Shown in pieces: positions 33,623 through 45,228 of a DNA stretch of 64,000 nucleotides (the stretch's first letter is position 1; each line of letters starts with the position of its first letter). Below the pieces are notes generated by a model that did no database searches, was not told the origin of the DNA, and worked only from the letters and a program-made list of their open reading frames with translations. Source of the DNA: Eutreptiella sp. 'Long Island Sound 2002' (lineage: Eukaryota; Euglenozoa; Euglenophyceae; Eutreptiales; Eutreptiaceae); NCBI GenBank assembly GCA_964036045.1, contig OZ038381.1, forward strand, positions 159,592,283 to 159,656,282, given 5' to 3'. Made by a program: the position numbers and the translations under genes.

Positions 33623-35032
33623 GATAATAAAGCGATTGTGCCCTTTCAGGTGTCACCTCCCTCATGCCACGACGCGCAGAGCGATGCGCCACATAGCAAT
33701 ATGAAAGGAACACCTCACCCGAGACAGCAGGAGGTATCACAGATGTGTAACGTTGCCAGACCAACTCAGGAAGACCAGGTCCCAACTTCGTAAGCACGGA
33801 CATCGCAGCCCTGGCCCGCGAACGTGTCACCACAAGTTCCCTGTCGTCTCTCATCCGTCTCAGCTCAGCAACCTCCTCCGCGCTCAGCTCATTCCCCGCC
33901 TCGTCAAGGAGCAACTCTTCCAACTCCTGTTCCGCTGCATCAGGCACTGCCACAGGCGCAGCCCCGGCATCAACGTCAGGAGAGCCAAGCACCGCCGAAG
34001 CAGGTCTGCAGTGTAACAGAGGTACGCGCCTCACACTCCCGCCGTGGCGTAACACGACAAAGTCACCGTCAGCACCAATGACCACAGCCGGCCCATGCCA
34101 AGAATCCTTGCCCTTCTCAAGTGACTCAAAGTAAAAAACCGTATCGCCAGTCACAAGCTTAACCTTACGGTTAGCAGACGGCCGACTACGCTTCGCCAGC
34201 GAAACCTTCGCACGAACATCCGCTGCATGAAATTTCTCCCGTGCACGATACATAGCATCCAAGAACTTCACCATGTAGTGGCCCACATGATCAGAAGGCA
34301 CAGGTGTTTCGGCCAGAGCAGGTAACTTCGCAGCCACAAAATGAGGCCAGCGTGAAGACACCCCATACACCAATTGCTGAGGTGAAAAACCTCGATCCGG
34401 CATAGGATGATAGTTCAACGACATGCATGCTACATCACACGCATCTTGCAATGACAGAGTGTCATCCGCCTCCAGAAGTAACTCCACGGTATGTCTCAGT
34501 TGATAATGGTGCCTCTCCACACCTCCCAAAGACCAATGTGAACCACCCGGCGCACAGTGCAGCGTAATGCCATAACGCTCAGCGAACATCTTGATGAGCT
34601 CATTGTCAAATCAGTATGCAATAGCACCGGAGGACCATAGTACTTGACCCACAGATGCAACAACGAATGACACATGTGTGGGGCGGACTTGTCACGAAGA
34701 ACAGAACAATGTCGGAGGCGAGTGAACAAACAGATGACGTGCAAAACATGCTGTCCCCGAAGATACCAGAGATCCGCACCCGTCTCGTAATTGAAATGCG
34801 GTTCCTTGGGCATGGCCACCAAAGGACGCCTGGGTGCCTTCTCCCGCCTTTCACAGGATTCACATACCGATCCCCGTGTTAGAGACCGAAGAAGAGAGGC
34901 ATCTCGATCCGGATACGCCAGAGCCAACTGTTCGACCAGATGAGGAAACGCTGCATGCCCGAGCTTGGTATGTAAGGCCAGCAATTCCTTGCGCGCCAGC
35001 TGTTCATCGCCCCAAGACTCAGCAGCGAACAT
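33623..35032 (-). pseudogene. Copia integrase
   Basis: A GAG-pre-integrase/zinc segment (ALHTKLGHAAFPHL ... CESCERREKAPRRP) precedes the core. The core holds GADLWYLRGQ (first Asp), LLHTD (second Asp) and SLGGVERHHYQL (Glu). A frameshift near 34600-34620 falls just after the second Asp, between the HTD context and IKMFAERYGITLH. The C-terminal part has KVKLVTGDTVFYFES and DSWHGPAVVIG, the usual integrase C-terminal motifs. In the copia order the integrase precedes reverse transcriptase, as here. Confidence 0.83.
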
Positions 35033-35065
35033 CGAATACGAGTGTCCAACCGGCAGGGAAGCTAG

Positions 35066-35760
35066 TCACAACGACGCACGATGCGATGAATCCCAAAGAG
35101 ACAACACCAGATGTCCGGACGAAGAGACATCACAACGAATCGTAAAATCGCCAGCACCCAAGTTTACAGTAACCGTGTTGTTCGCCGTGTCAATCCTCAT
35201 GCGCATTCTCGCCATAGATCGCCGGCCAATCAACAGAGGTGTTTCCCCAGAAACCACGTGCGTACGTAAGAACTGCACGCGACCACCAATCTGTACTGGT
35301 AAGTCGACTCTGTAGAGCGCTGACTTCGTGCCCCCGTCCCCAAACACAACCCACGCATTGGTGTCACTCCGACGAACATCAGAGCCATCTGGTCCAAGCT
35401 TGCGCAGATAGTGATCGAGCCAAAATTCCCCACACATCGTGTCGGTACACCCAAGATCAATGATCCCACGACCCAAAGATTCGGAGCAAAGCTTGTGAAG
35501 TGGAGAAGACAATGAACCAGACTGCGCCATCAAACACACACCAAGGTTGTGAAACAAATCAGCAGTGGTGTCATGACCAACCACCGAGAAAACCTCACGC
35601 ATGCTAGCCCCACCAGACTTGCTCTGAGCGGTTGGCACCGCGCGCGAAGACCCTTCCTCTTCCGTCGACGCCTCTTGTGCCATCAGGGTCGAAGCTGACG
35701 TCGTCTTCTCAGGACAATCACGTTGAACATGCCCACGCTTCCCGCACTTTCAGCAGGTAA
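35066..35760 (-). pseudogene. Copia zinc knuckle and protease
   Basis: The minus strand reads C-stop-KCGKRGHVQRDCPEK at about 35704-35760. This is a CCHC zinc knuckle whose second residue is a TGA codon where Trp or Tyr is normal. The protease follows as RGIIDLGCTDTMCGEFWL, with Asp-Leu-Gly in place of the usual Asp-Ser/Thr-Gly, and later VSGETPLLIGRRSM. The altered active-site triplet may mean inactive protease or a lineage variant. Confidence 0.7.
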
Positions 35761-36702
35761 CCCGGGACCCACTCTGCGCGTTAACCTTATTTCCGGTTCG
35801 TGTTTTGTTGTTCCCCCGCCGCTGCGCCTCAGCCCCAAACATGCAATCGATTGGTCTCGACGTCGACGCGCCTGGAAAAAGCTGTCTAATAGCGACCAGC
35901 ACCTACGAGAAGACCAACGACCGACCTGTGCTCGCGACTACCATCGCCTGCTGATCCGCATTCAGGTTGGATTTCAGCAACGCCAGCGTCCCCGAAAATC
36001 GCTCATCCAAGACAATGCCAAAATTCGCAAGACGATAGACCAGCATATCCAGCCGATTAATCCAGGTAAGCATGTCACTGTCACCTCGCTTGCACTCCAG
36101 CAGCCCAACCTGAAGTATATTGTCTGCAGTATCTCCACCGTACGCCCACTCTAGGATCCCAAGTAGTCCTTGAAAGCGTTGATCACTACGAAGCGCGTCC
36201 AGTGACATCTTCGCAGCGACAACGCGCGCCGCACGCCCTCGTAGCTTCGTAAAAGCCTGAACATTGCGTGTCCACACTGCAAGCGTACTCTCTGCATGCC
36301 ACGCGACGACCTGTACGCACCACGCGTGAAACTCGTGTAAACCAAGCTTGCTGTCCACTGCCTCGTCTTCAGAACCGAACGTCGGACAGTCGAGTCGCGA
36401 AGGAGATCCAGAAGACATCGGAGTGGGTAACGTATCCACCGATGCAGTAAGTGGACGTTGTCTTGTTGAACTCGTTGCTGCTCAGCCTGCAGAGAAAGCA
36501 CCTGTGCGTCGAATGCTTGCTTCATGTCATGTAGAACTTGATTTTGCTGAAACAACTGTCTTTGCAACGTGCCCATAGACGTGTTCAAATCAACCGGCGC
36601 AATGCCAGTCACACCATCAGGAGTATACAACAGAGTGTGGCCAGAAGGTCCTGCCCCAGGAGTATAAGTAGGATCCAGATCATCCAAGGTAAGTCCAGCC
36701 AT
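35761..36702 (-). pseudogene. gag: Copia Gag
   Basis: It starts at ATG 36702, just after the primer-binding site. The first segment (MAGLTLDDLDPTYTP ... QRQLFQQNQVLHDM) has a short coiled-coil-like stretch. A frameshift near 36440 moves to the frame with FHAWCVQVVAWHAEST, LGILEWAYGGDTADN and DMLTWINRLDMLVYRL, which looks like a copia capsid. That frame stops at 35903, before the zinc knuckle. Confidence 0.7.
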
Positions 36703-36710
36703 GGAATAGT

Positions 36711-36720
36711 GATGCTACCA
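36711..36720 (-). promoter_or_regulatory. Copia primer-binding site
   Basis: The minus strand reads TGGTAGCATC one base after the LTR end. The first seven bases match the initiator tRNA-Met type site used by elements A and C. Confidence 0.65.
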
Positions 36721-36721
36721 G

Positions 36722-36788
36722 TGTTAAAATTTCCCTTGACTCTTTTCAATAGCAAACATTGCAGTGAATTCCAGGAATGATCTCTCAC
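36722..36788 (-). repeat. Copia 5' LTR, proximal fragment
   Basis: 67 bp matching 31618-31684 with one difference (CATTGC versus CAATGC). It ends at TCAC (36785-36788), where gypsy element C inserted; the rest of the LTR resumes at 56530 with a second TCAC. Confidence 0.92.
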
Positions 36789-37052
36789 TGTTATGGCTTC
36801 GAACAGCAGCAGCGCAACAGCGCAGCGCAACAGCGCGCAAATCGCAAGTCGCAGTCGCAATTGCGCTGACAGTCTGTGAATAATAAAGAAGCATCGAATG
36901 CCAACTGTGAATGAGCGCTGTAAGATACTTCGATCTTTGAACGTGGTTTATGTCTTCGAGATTGTGTTATTATTGGTGCCCCGTCTAAAGATCCTGCGAG
37001 GTTTGTCGATTGGGATTTTGGATTTCGGATTTTGAGAAACAAACAGGCACAG
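36789..37052 (+). repeat. Element C 5' LTR, left fragment
   Basis: 264 bp matching the start of the 3' LTR at 56230, from TGTTATGGCTTCG to AGGCACAG, with about six differences. It is cut at ACAG by transposon D. Confidence 0.92.
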
Positions 37053-37077
37053 CCCTACGTGCTCATTTGGATCAGGT
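37053..37077 (+). repeat. Transposon D left terminal inverted repeat
   Basis: Begins CCCTACGTGCTCATTTGGAT and matches the reverse complement of 46331-46355 at all 25 positions. Confidence 0.95.
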
Positions 37078-37090
37078 ACTTCACACAGTG

Positions 37091-37170
37091 GTTTTACCCG
37101 GTTTAACCCGGTTGAACTCGGAAGGGGCGCGGTTGAACCGCTGATCCGCGGTTGAACCGCGGTTGAACCA
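37091..37170. repeat. GGTTSAACC motif cluster at the left end of D
   Basis: The near-palindrome CGGTTGAACCG and close variants occur five times in 80 bp. Further clusters lie at 37552-37584 and 37756-37811 (both ends of the transposase intron), 39261-39325, 39548-39625, 45802-45876 and 46254-46315 (right end). None overlaps a clear coding exon. They may be transposase-binding sites. Confidence 0.75.
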
Positions 37171-37274
37171 CCGCCAGCGCTGGCGGCGGCGGCTGCGCCA
37201 GCGGCGCGCTCTTTTCTGAAAAATATATTTGCATAACCACCTGAAACTGACGCGTGACAAACCTTTTTTAAAAA

Positions 37275-39246
37275 ATGTCCCACCACTGGCTGCAAGTGGT
37301 GAACAACCACTACAGCGGGTGGGGGGACCAACAGCTGGTGGACGACTTGTTCACCTTTCTTTGCACAAACGGCACGACAAAACGCCTATGGAAACAACTT
37401 GCTGACCGAATTGGTAACACACAGAGGGCTTCCAAACAGACAAAAGGGGCTACAAAAAAAGCTTTCACAGGATCCGACGCTGTGCGCCTCATTTTGGACC
37501 TTGGGATGCCGAAGCGAAGGTATGTGGCATAATGCACACATGCCTACAAGTGCTTCAACGTGGTTCAACGGTGCGGTTGAACCCTTATCACAAATGAACA
37601 ATTGTGATTGTGCTTCATGACAACGTTTGCACGGCAAAATAATCGCTCAATGTTGCCCAAAGCATGAACATATGAGTTGCAACGTGTTGCCCGCGTCACA
37701 AAAGTGAATACTTTGTGGTTTGTACCATTGGACGCTTTTTGGTGCCATGACGGCAACCCATTCAACCGCAGGTTCAACCGCGCACTTTATCCCAATTTCT
37801 CGGTTCAACCGTCCCTAGGTACAAGAAGCTTATTTCGTGGGCCGATGTCAAAGAGAAGAAAACCCGTGCACGCACCGTCCCATGGAAACATTGCTTTCCG
37901 TCGTATGCAACGATGGATAAAGCTTGGTCCACGTTAAGTGAGAGACAAGTACTAAAAACGACCATAAAGGATGGAAGAGTTGGGGTTCATTGGGATGTGG
38001 ATGATTGGATACAATATATAGGTGATCAAAGGGATGTGCTAGAAGAAATGCACTTCCCAAGATTTAGGGATGATCACCCCTATGTACTTTTAGTGCGTGG
38101 TGATGGGTTTCCATGTGGAGCAAGGTCATGGTGCCAAATTGCATTTGGTTTTGCAAACCACATGCAAAAAGCACGAACTTTGCTCTACAATTGGACCCTT
38201 GACCTTGCTCTCGTAAGTGAGCATGAAACGGATCTTGTGTGTGTCCTCTTTGGAGAGACACTAAAAAAAATACAACAAATTATTGACCGTGGCTACATGT
38301 TGCTCCGAGGGTTTTGGGTGCAAACGGTTGTCATTATTGGAGGCGATAGCCCTTGGCTTCGTCATATACTTGGTCTATTATAATTTTATGAAATTGGTTC
38401 AATTTATTCTTTTGCGACATGGTCTAGGGAGAAAGAAAGATGGGTAGGGTGTGAATGGCGACGAAGTACAAGACTTGAAGCAAAGTTCCTAAAGTATAGG
38501 AAACAAGGAGTTAGTTGTGTTGGTGCAAAAGGGTGCATCGAAAGTCCACTATTGAAAGTGGATGACCGTATAGGGTGTGTCATCATGTGTGTTCTTCATC
38601 TTGTGATACGATGTGGTGAATACTTAACAACGTTTGTGCGCACACGAGCCACAATGTTGACGGTACCACAACGATCCAAGGTTCAAAGCCTCCTAAAGGA
38701 CGCTAAGACCAATGTTTCTTTGAAAGGCCGGTCCTTCCCCAATGGGGAAGAGACATGGCACTTGTTTGCCAATTGGTTGCCCATTGCAAAGAGTTTGCGT
38801 CTAACACCACATGTCACCACTACCGTTGAGGACATGGGGAAATTGCTAACCGCTATCTATCGGTGGACATATGATCCATTCGTCCAAGGGTGTGCACAAA
38901 TTGCAAAGAGGTTTCAAAACACTATATGTGCCCATAAACGATCACCCTACTTGCTTTGGCTCCGCAACGAGGGGGCCATCGTATTGGGTAATTTGCAACC
39001 TTGGGGGGGGGGGGCATGTTTTGTGGCGACATTGTTGAGTCGCTTAACTATGTCTTTAAAGACAACTTTCTGACCACAAGTTCCCGGGGTGGTGGTCGAA
39101 AGGCTACCAAGGAGGAAAAGGATGAGGCAATGCTCCAGCATGCGCAGGAGCGCACCTTCCTCTACAAGGAGATGCCTCGATGGGACGGGCGGCGGCGACG
39201 GGAAGATGAGCACGTAGTGCACGCCCAATTGGAAATTGGCAACTAG
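37275..39246 (+). pseudogene. Transposon D transposase-like protein, two exons
   Basis: Exon 1 is 37275-37519 (MSHHWLQVVNNHY...) and ends at a GTATGT donor. Exon 2 starts at 37819 after CCCTAG, joining LDLGMPKRR to YKKLISWADVKEKKTRAR in phase. Notable segments are YVLLVRGDGFPCGARSWCQI, DRIGCVIMCVLHLVIRCGEY, LFANWLPIAKSL and CGDIVESLNYVFKDNF...RGGGR near the C-terminus. The DG, DR and late E-S-L-N pattern looks like an RNase H-fold transposase with a terminal Glu, but I do not recognise the family. A TAA at 38381-38383 and a shift at the G12 run near 39003-39014 break it; it ends at TAG 39244-39246. About 555 codons when spliced. Confidence 0.65.
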
Positions 39247-39350
39247 GAGGTGTGTGTGTGTGGTTCAACCGTGGTTCAGGAGGTTCACCCGTGCGGTTGA
39301 ACCGGCTTCCCCACGGTTTCACCCCTGCTTCTCTCAGGTGCCTTTGCGCC

Positions 39351-40152
39351 ATGGACCCCGAGTCTTTGGGGAAGGCCTTGCAGGACTGCCTGCGGGCACT
39401 GGGTACGGGACAAGGCGCCGATCAGGTGGGGGAAAGCACAAGAAGGCCAAGGCAAGCGCCGCGACGGCAGCAGCGGCGCCAACGGCATCGGCACCATCGC
39501 CATTCGTGCAGCCAAGTGTGGTTCAAGCGATCCAAGGGGTGCAACGGGTGTGCAGTAGTTCAACGGTCGTTTCAGCAGGTTCAACCGTGCGGCTGAACCG
39601 CCTTCACCGTTTTCAACCGTGCACAGTTGAGCGTCACCTTCCTACACACTGAATCACGTTTCCCCACTTCTGCGGTTCACCTGCCTCCTTGCTTTCTCTG
39701 CAGTTGACCGCCAGTGATGTGCCTGAGCACATGTTCGTGGTGGATCGCCGTGGCCCTGGTATTGTCTTCTGCGGGCGATGGCCACCCATGCCCATCGTGG
39801 AGTGGTGGGACGTGTGGTATCGGCAGACCCCCCCTCGTACAGTCCACTCGAGGAGAAGGAGGTCACTCCTGCGCCGGAAGCTGAAGCAGAAAAGGACAGT
39901 GACAATGGGGTTCCTGTGCCGACGCCGCCCGTGATTCCAGAGCCAAAGGACACTGAGAAGCACATTCCTGTGCCTAGTCTGCCGAAGGTGCCAGAGCCAA
40001 AGGAGAGTGAAGAACAGGTGGTCAAAGAGGAAAAGGTGGAGTCTGCTGGTCCAGGGGTGCAGGAGCACCAGGATAGTGGGGAGGACTCGCCTGCAGCTCC
40101 GGTTGGTCAAGAGGAGATTGAGGAGCGCCGAAGGACGAGAAAATGCCTGCAT
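39351..40152 (+). pseudogene. Transposon D second gene, 5' exons
   Basis: A short first exon begins at ATG 39351 (MDPESLGKALQDCLRAL). After motif-rich non-coding sequence, a second exon follows CTCTGCAG at 39704: LTASDVPEHMFVVDRRGPG, FCGRWPPMPIVEWWDVWYRQT. A one-base slip at a C7 run near 39828-39834 then leads into an acidic Pro/Glu-rich linker with PEPK repeats (PVIPEPKDTEKHIPVP). The exon ends RRTRKCLH at a GTAAGC donor (40153). The splicing of the first exon is uncertain. The downstream exon now lies 5 kb away, beyond the GC-rich block. Confidence 0.55.
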
Positions 40153-40215
40153 GTAAGCAGGAAGATAACGAAAAGGCAGCTCCAGAGGTTGGTGCACCAG
40201 TGCCTCACGTGAAGG
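39917..40215 (+). repeat. 299-bp direct repeat, left copy
   Basis: Nearly identical to 44888-45186 (one difference seen, CTG versus CCG at about 39981). It spans the end of the Pro/Glu-rich exon, its splice donor and some intron. The two copies bracket the GC-rich block. Confidence 0.93.
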
Positions 40216-41091
40216 TTTGAGGTTTGAGGTTTGATTTTGCGGGTACTAGACGCCTTTCGGCCCCGGGGGGCCACCTGGTCGGGCCAGGTGATATCCTCCC
40301 CACCGGGTCCTAGTGGGGGGCCCTCCAAGACGCACCTCCTGCCTGGTGGCGGAGTCCCCCGGGTTCACAGAGCTCGGAGCCCCGTCCTTCCCCGGCGTCC
40401 CCGTTTCGCCACTCCTCGGTCAGTGCATCAATTCGCAGCCGTGGCTGCGGGCGCTTACCCACTGCGTCGCCCCCCTAATGCGTGGTCGCCCGGGGCGCCG
40501 GCGCCGCCGGGCCCGTGCTACTGGCTTGTCGCCAGTGGGACCCCCTTGGGCTGGCGCGGAGGCTGCCTAGCCTAGGGGTTGGGGCGTGGCGCTGTGCGCC
40601 ACTACTGCCTTGGCGGGTGCAGTCTCCCGTCTGTGTGTGCGCGGCGCTCGCGGCCGGTTCGGGGGGGGTTCGGGCCGGTACCTGGTGTTGTGTCTCTCCT
40701 GTTTCCCCCTTCCCGCCCCGCGTGTTCCGCGCTGCGTGCGGCGGGCCGTCCCCTCCGGATGTCCCTTACCCTCGCTCGCTGGTACGCCATTCCATGCGGT
40801 CTGTGCGTTCCGCGCGCTCGGTCCGGTTGCCCTTCCGGTAGTCCCCGCGTGTCCTTTTCGTGTGTGTGCGCTCGCGCTCTCGCGGTGTCCGCCCCCCCCC
40901 CCGCTGGGTGGTGTGGCGCGCGCATCTCGCGTGGTCCCGGCACTGGGCGCTGGTAGGGCCGTTCCACTTGGTCCGTGCCCCTCCGCGTGTTCTGCCCCGG
41001 TCCCGTGCTCCGTCTGGCGTGCTTGGGGGGGGGCGGTCCGGTCCCGGTTCCCCCCTACTTGGCTTGGGGTTGCGGGGGCGGCGGCCCCTGG

Positions 41092-43040
41092 CCGCCCGTC
41101 CTCTGGAGCGGGCAGCCAGGGTTCCGCGTCCCGCGTGTCCTGGGTGCGGTCGGTGCGGGCGTGGGATCTCCGCACCGGCCCCACAGCGTGAGCCCTTGCG
41201 GGCCGGTGTTGCTCGCTGTGGGGGTGGCGGAAGGGCGTCCCCGGGGGGGGTGCTTTCCACCTTTGTGAGGGGCGCCTGGTGTCAGGCGCTGTCCCTCCCC
41301 CGGCCGCCCGTCCTCTGGAGCGGGCTGCCAGGGTTCCGCGACCCGTGTGTCCCGGGTGCGGTCGATACGGGCGTGTGTACCCGGCACCGGCCCCCCAGCG
41401 TGCGCCCTTGCGGGCCGGCGTTGCTCGCTGTGGGGGTGGTGGAAGGGCGTCCCCGGGGGGGGTGCCTTCCACCGTTGTGAGGGGCGCCTGGTGTCAGGCG
41501 CTGTCCCTCCCCCAGCCGCCCGTCCTCTGGAGCGGGCAGCCAGGGTTCCGCGACCCGTGTGTCCCGGGTGCGGTCGATGCGGGCGTGTGGACCCAGCACC
41601 GGCCCCACAGCGTGCGCCCTTGCGGGCCGGCGTTGCTCGCTGTGGGGGTGGCGGAAGGGCGTCCCCGGGTGGGGTGCCTTCCACCGTGTTGTGAGGGGCG
41701 CCTGGTGTCAGGCGCTGTCCCTCCCCCGACCGCCCGTCCTCTGGAGCGGGCGGCCGGGGTTCCGCGACCCGTGTGTCCCGGGTGCGGTCGATGCGGGCGT
41801 GTGAACCCAGCACCGGCCCCCCAGCGTGCGCCCTCGCGGGCCGGCGTTGCTCGCTGTGGGGGTGGCGGAAGGGCGTCCCCGGGGGGGGTGCCTTCCACCG
41901 TTGTGTGGGGCGCCTGGTGTCAGGCGCTGTCCTTCCCCCGACCGCCCGTCCTCTGGAGCGGGCTGCCAGGGTTCCGCAACCCGTGTGTCCCGGGTGCGGT
42001 CGATGTGGGCGTGTGGACCCAGCACCGGCCCCACTGCGTGCGCCCTTGCGGGCCGGCGTTGCTCGCTGTGGGGGTGGCGGAAGGGCGTCCCCGGGGGGGG
42101 TGCCTTCCACCGTTGTGAGGGGCGCCTGGTGTCAGGCGCTGTCCCTCCCCCGGCCGCCCGTCCTCTGGAGCGGGCAGCCAGGGTTCCGCGACCCGTGTGT
42201 CCCGGGTGCGGTCGATGCGGGCGTGTGGACCCAGCACCGGCCCCACAGCGTGCGCCCTTGCGGGCCGGCGTTGCTCGCTGTGGGGGTGGCGGAAGGGCGT
42301 CCCCGGGGGGGGTGCCTTCCACCGTTGTGAGGGGCGCCTGGTGTCCGGCGCTGTCCCTCCCCCGGCCGCCCGTCCTCTGGAGCGGGCAGCCAGGGTTCCG
42401 CAACCCGTGTGTCCCGGGTGCGGTCGATGCGGGCGTGTGGACCCTGCACCGGCCCCACTGCGTGCGCCCTTGCGGGCCGGCGTTGCTCGCTGTGGGGGTG
42501 GCGGAAGGGCGTCCCCGGGGGGGGTGCCTTCCACCGTTGTGAGGGGCGCCTGGTGTCAGGCGCTATCCCTCCCCCGGCCGCCCGTCCTCTGGAGCGGGCA
42601 GCCAGGGTTCCGCGACCCGTGTGTCCCGGGTGCGGTCGATGCGGGCGTGTGGACCCTGCACCGGCCCCACAGCGTGCGCCCTTGCGGGCCGGCGTTGCTC
42701 GCTGTGGGGGTGGCGGAAAGGCGTCCCCGGGGGGGGGTCTCTTCCGCAGTTGTGAGGGGCGCCTGGTGTCAGGCGCTGTCCCTCCCCCGGCCGCCCGTCC
42801 TCTGGAGCGGGCAGCCAGGGTTCCGCAACCCGTGTGTCCCGGGTGCGGTCGATGCGGGCGTGTGGACCCTGAACCGGGCCCACAGCGTGCGCCCTTGCGG
42901 GCCGGCGTTGCTCGCTGTGGGGGTGGCGGAAGGGCGTCCCCGGGGGGGGTGCCTTCCACCGTTGTGAGGGGCGCCTGGTGTCAGGCGCTGTCCCTCCCCC
43001 GGCCGCCCGTCCTCTGGAGCGGGCAGCCCGGGTTCCGGTG
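41092..43040. repeat. ~212-bp tandem repeat array, about nine copies
   Basis: The word CCGCCCGTCCTCTGGAGCGG recurs ten times at 211-213-bp spacing (about 41092, 41303, 41516, 41728, 41940, 42152, 42365, 42576, 42788, 43000). Each unit includes TGTGTCCCGGGTGCGGTCGA, GGCGTCCCCGGGGGGGG and GGCGCCTGGTGTC. The last copy is truncated after about 40 bp. Confidence 0.95.
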
Positions 43041-43200
43041 TGCGTGTGTGTTCGTGTGCGTGCTCTGCTTGGCCGGGTCGGGCGGGCCGGCCTCCCGGGC
43101 GCGTTCTGGTGCGCCTCACCTTTTCCTTTGGCCGCTTTGTCTTTCTGCTTTGCTTGGCCCCCTCCGGGCTGCTCCTGCCTTTCCTCGTTGCCCTGGCGCT

Positions 43201-43297
43201 TTTTTTTTTTTTTTTTTTTTTTTTTTTTCCTTTTTTTTTTTTTTTTTTTTCCCTCCCGCTGCCCCTTTTTGTTGCTCCCCCTTGGTGCCTGGGTGTT

Positions 43298-43328
<31 letters not shown>
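43201..43328 (+). repeat. Poly-T runs
   Basis: T runs of about 28, 20 and 30 bases separated by CC and a short C-rich spacer. Lengths in such runs are often unreliable. Confidence 0.85.
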
Positions 43329-44887
43329 CCTCCCGTTCTTCTTTCTCCGTGCGCCCCCTTTGTCCCCGGCTTTCTCTGGTTTCCGGCCCCGGATGCCTTG
43401 GGCCTCGGCGCTTGCGTTGTTTGCTTTGTTGGCCTGCCGCTTCTGGGCTCTCCGTGCGCTTGTTCCTCTTTCGTGCTTTCCGCCTGGCTGTTGGCTGCTC
43501 CCTCGTGGTTGCTGCCCCCCCCCCCCCCCTTTTGTTTCTCGCGGTTTCCGTCGCCGCCGCTCGGTGCTGCGTGCCGTGTTGTGCTGTGCGTGGCTGGGTG
43601 CTGCGCTGCGCCGCGCTGCTGCGCGTTGTGTCGCCCGGTGTTGTGCTGTCCTGTGCTGTGTTGCGCTCGTTTGGTGCCGCTGCTTGTTGCGCCGTGCCCT
43701 CTGGCGCTGCCCGTCGCCCTGGGGCCCTGTGCTCTGCGGCGCTGTGTTTTGCGGTGTTCCCCCGCGCTGTGTGCTCTGTGCTGTGTGTGTTTTGTCGTGG
43801 CGCGGTGGTTGTGCTGTGTGTGTCCCGGGGTGCTGTGCTGTGCGTTCCCTGTGCTCTCCGCTCTGCGCGGTGCTGTGCTTCGCTGTGCTGGTGCGCTCGC
43901 GTTGTGCTGTTCGTGTGGTGCGTGCCGTTGCTGGCGCCTGGCGCTGTGGTGCGCTGCTGTGTGTTGTGCTGTTTCCTGTGGTGTGCCGTGGTGCGGTGCT
44001 GGGTCTGTTGGCCCGTGGTTGTTTGCTGGTGGCGTGTTTCGGTGTCGGTGTCCCTGTCTGGCCGCGTGGTCTGCTTCCCTGTGGTTGGTGTGGTTTGCTG
44101 TGGTGCCCTGCTTTCCTGTGTCGTGTTCTGTGGTGCTGTGCTGTCGCGTGGTGCTGTGCTGTTGCTCTCTGCTGTCGTTTTGCGGTGCTGTTGGGGCTTG
44201 CTTTGCCCTTCTGTGGGCTGTCGCGCTGTGCTGTGTTGTGCTGTTGGTTGGCTGTGCTGTTTTTTGCCCGGTGGTGGTGTCTGCGCGCTGTGGTGCTCTT
44301 TCCCTCGTGCCCTGGTGCCGTGCTGCCGCGTGGTGCCGTGGTGTCCTGTCCTGTCGCCTTGTTGGGTTTGTTTCTTGCGTGGGTGTGGTTGTACCTACTT
44401 GAAAAACCGCTGCTAAATTTCGTGTAAAAAAAAAAATTGAAAATAAAATAAAATTATACACGACCCAACACACTCGCGTGCAGCAAGACCATGTTCGCTG
44501 CTGTGCCTTACGTGCTACCCGTTGTTCTTGATGTTCTCGGCCTTGTTCTTGTGTGGCGTCGTGGAGCGTGTTGGCGTTCATTGCTAAGGGTTAACCGCGT
44601 TCCCCCAGGGCCGCCGCCTGAGCTGCAGGGCAAGGGGAGTGATGGGCACGAGGATGGGGAGGGAGGTGCATGGAGAAGAAGAAGAAAAAGGCGGCAGGGC
44701 GCGACGTGAGGGGTCGTGGCGAGTTATGAAAAATTTTCGAGTTTTACGCGCTGCTCGCGACGCGTTTTTCTTTGCGCCTATAGCGAGTTAGACGACGGCA
44801 AGGACGGCGTTGGGGTCCCACGAGCGTTACGGTGCTTACGGCGTTAACTATTCACCTATTTCGCGTCGAAAAGATTTTTGTCGCGTT

Positions 44888-45186
44888 TGCCGACGCCGCC
44901 CGTGATTCCAGAGCCAAAGGACACTGAGAAGCACATTCCTGTGCCTAGTCCGCCGAAGGTGCCAGAGCCAAAGGAGAGTGAAGAACAGGTGGTCAAAGAG
45001 GAAAAGGTGGAGTCTGCTGGTCCAGGGGTGCAGGAGCACCAGGATAGTGGGGAGGACTCGCCTGCAGCTCCGGTTGGTCAAGAGGAGATTGAGGAGCGCC
45101 GAAGGACGAGAAAATGCCTGCATGTAAGCAGGAAGATAACGAAAAGGCAGCTCCAGAGGTTGGTGCACCAGTGCCTCACGTGAAGG
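44888..45186 (+). repeat. 299-bp direct repeat, right copy
   Basis: Second copy of 39917-40215. It re-creates the exon end (PVIPEPKDTEKH ... RRTRKCLH), a GTAAGC donor at 45124 and the following bases, so splicing into the dioxygenase exon remains possible from this copy. Confidence 0.93.
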
Positions 45187-45228
45187 AAGAGCCACTCCCA
45201 AACGACTGACTTTTCACGTGCCTCAAAG

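Larger units (their letters stand above)
40216..44887. other. 4.67-kb GC-rich block, non-coding
   Basis: Composition changes abruptly to very GC-rich at 40216 and returns near 44400. It contains a GC-rich lead (40216-41090), about nine 212-bp tandem repeats (41092-43040), poly-T runs (43201-43328), a C15 run near 43511 and a TGTGCTG-rich tract (43560-44380). An A-rich hairpin follows (CGTGTA ... TACACG, about 44420-44463), then a normal-composition stretch to 44887. The layout recalls rDNA intergenic spacers, but no rRNA sequence was recognised. Long open frames on both strands are by-products of the composition. Confidence 0.65.

Noticed and set aside
36722-36788. A miniature 67-bp LTR for copia
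   Set aside because: The short match is only the part of the 403-bp LTR left of the element C insertion.
42409-44427. 672-codon ORF on the plus strand and a 672-codon ORF on the minus strand (42563-44581)
   Set aside because: Both lie across the GC-rich tandem array and poly-T/TGTGCTG tracts, give low-complexity repetitive proteins and poly-Phe/poly-Lys runs, and overlap each other. They are composition artefacts.
40216-44887. rRNA genes in the GC-rich block
   Set aside because: No conserved small- or large-subunit rRNA or 5S motif was recognised; only the spacer-like layout is suggestive.
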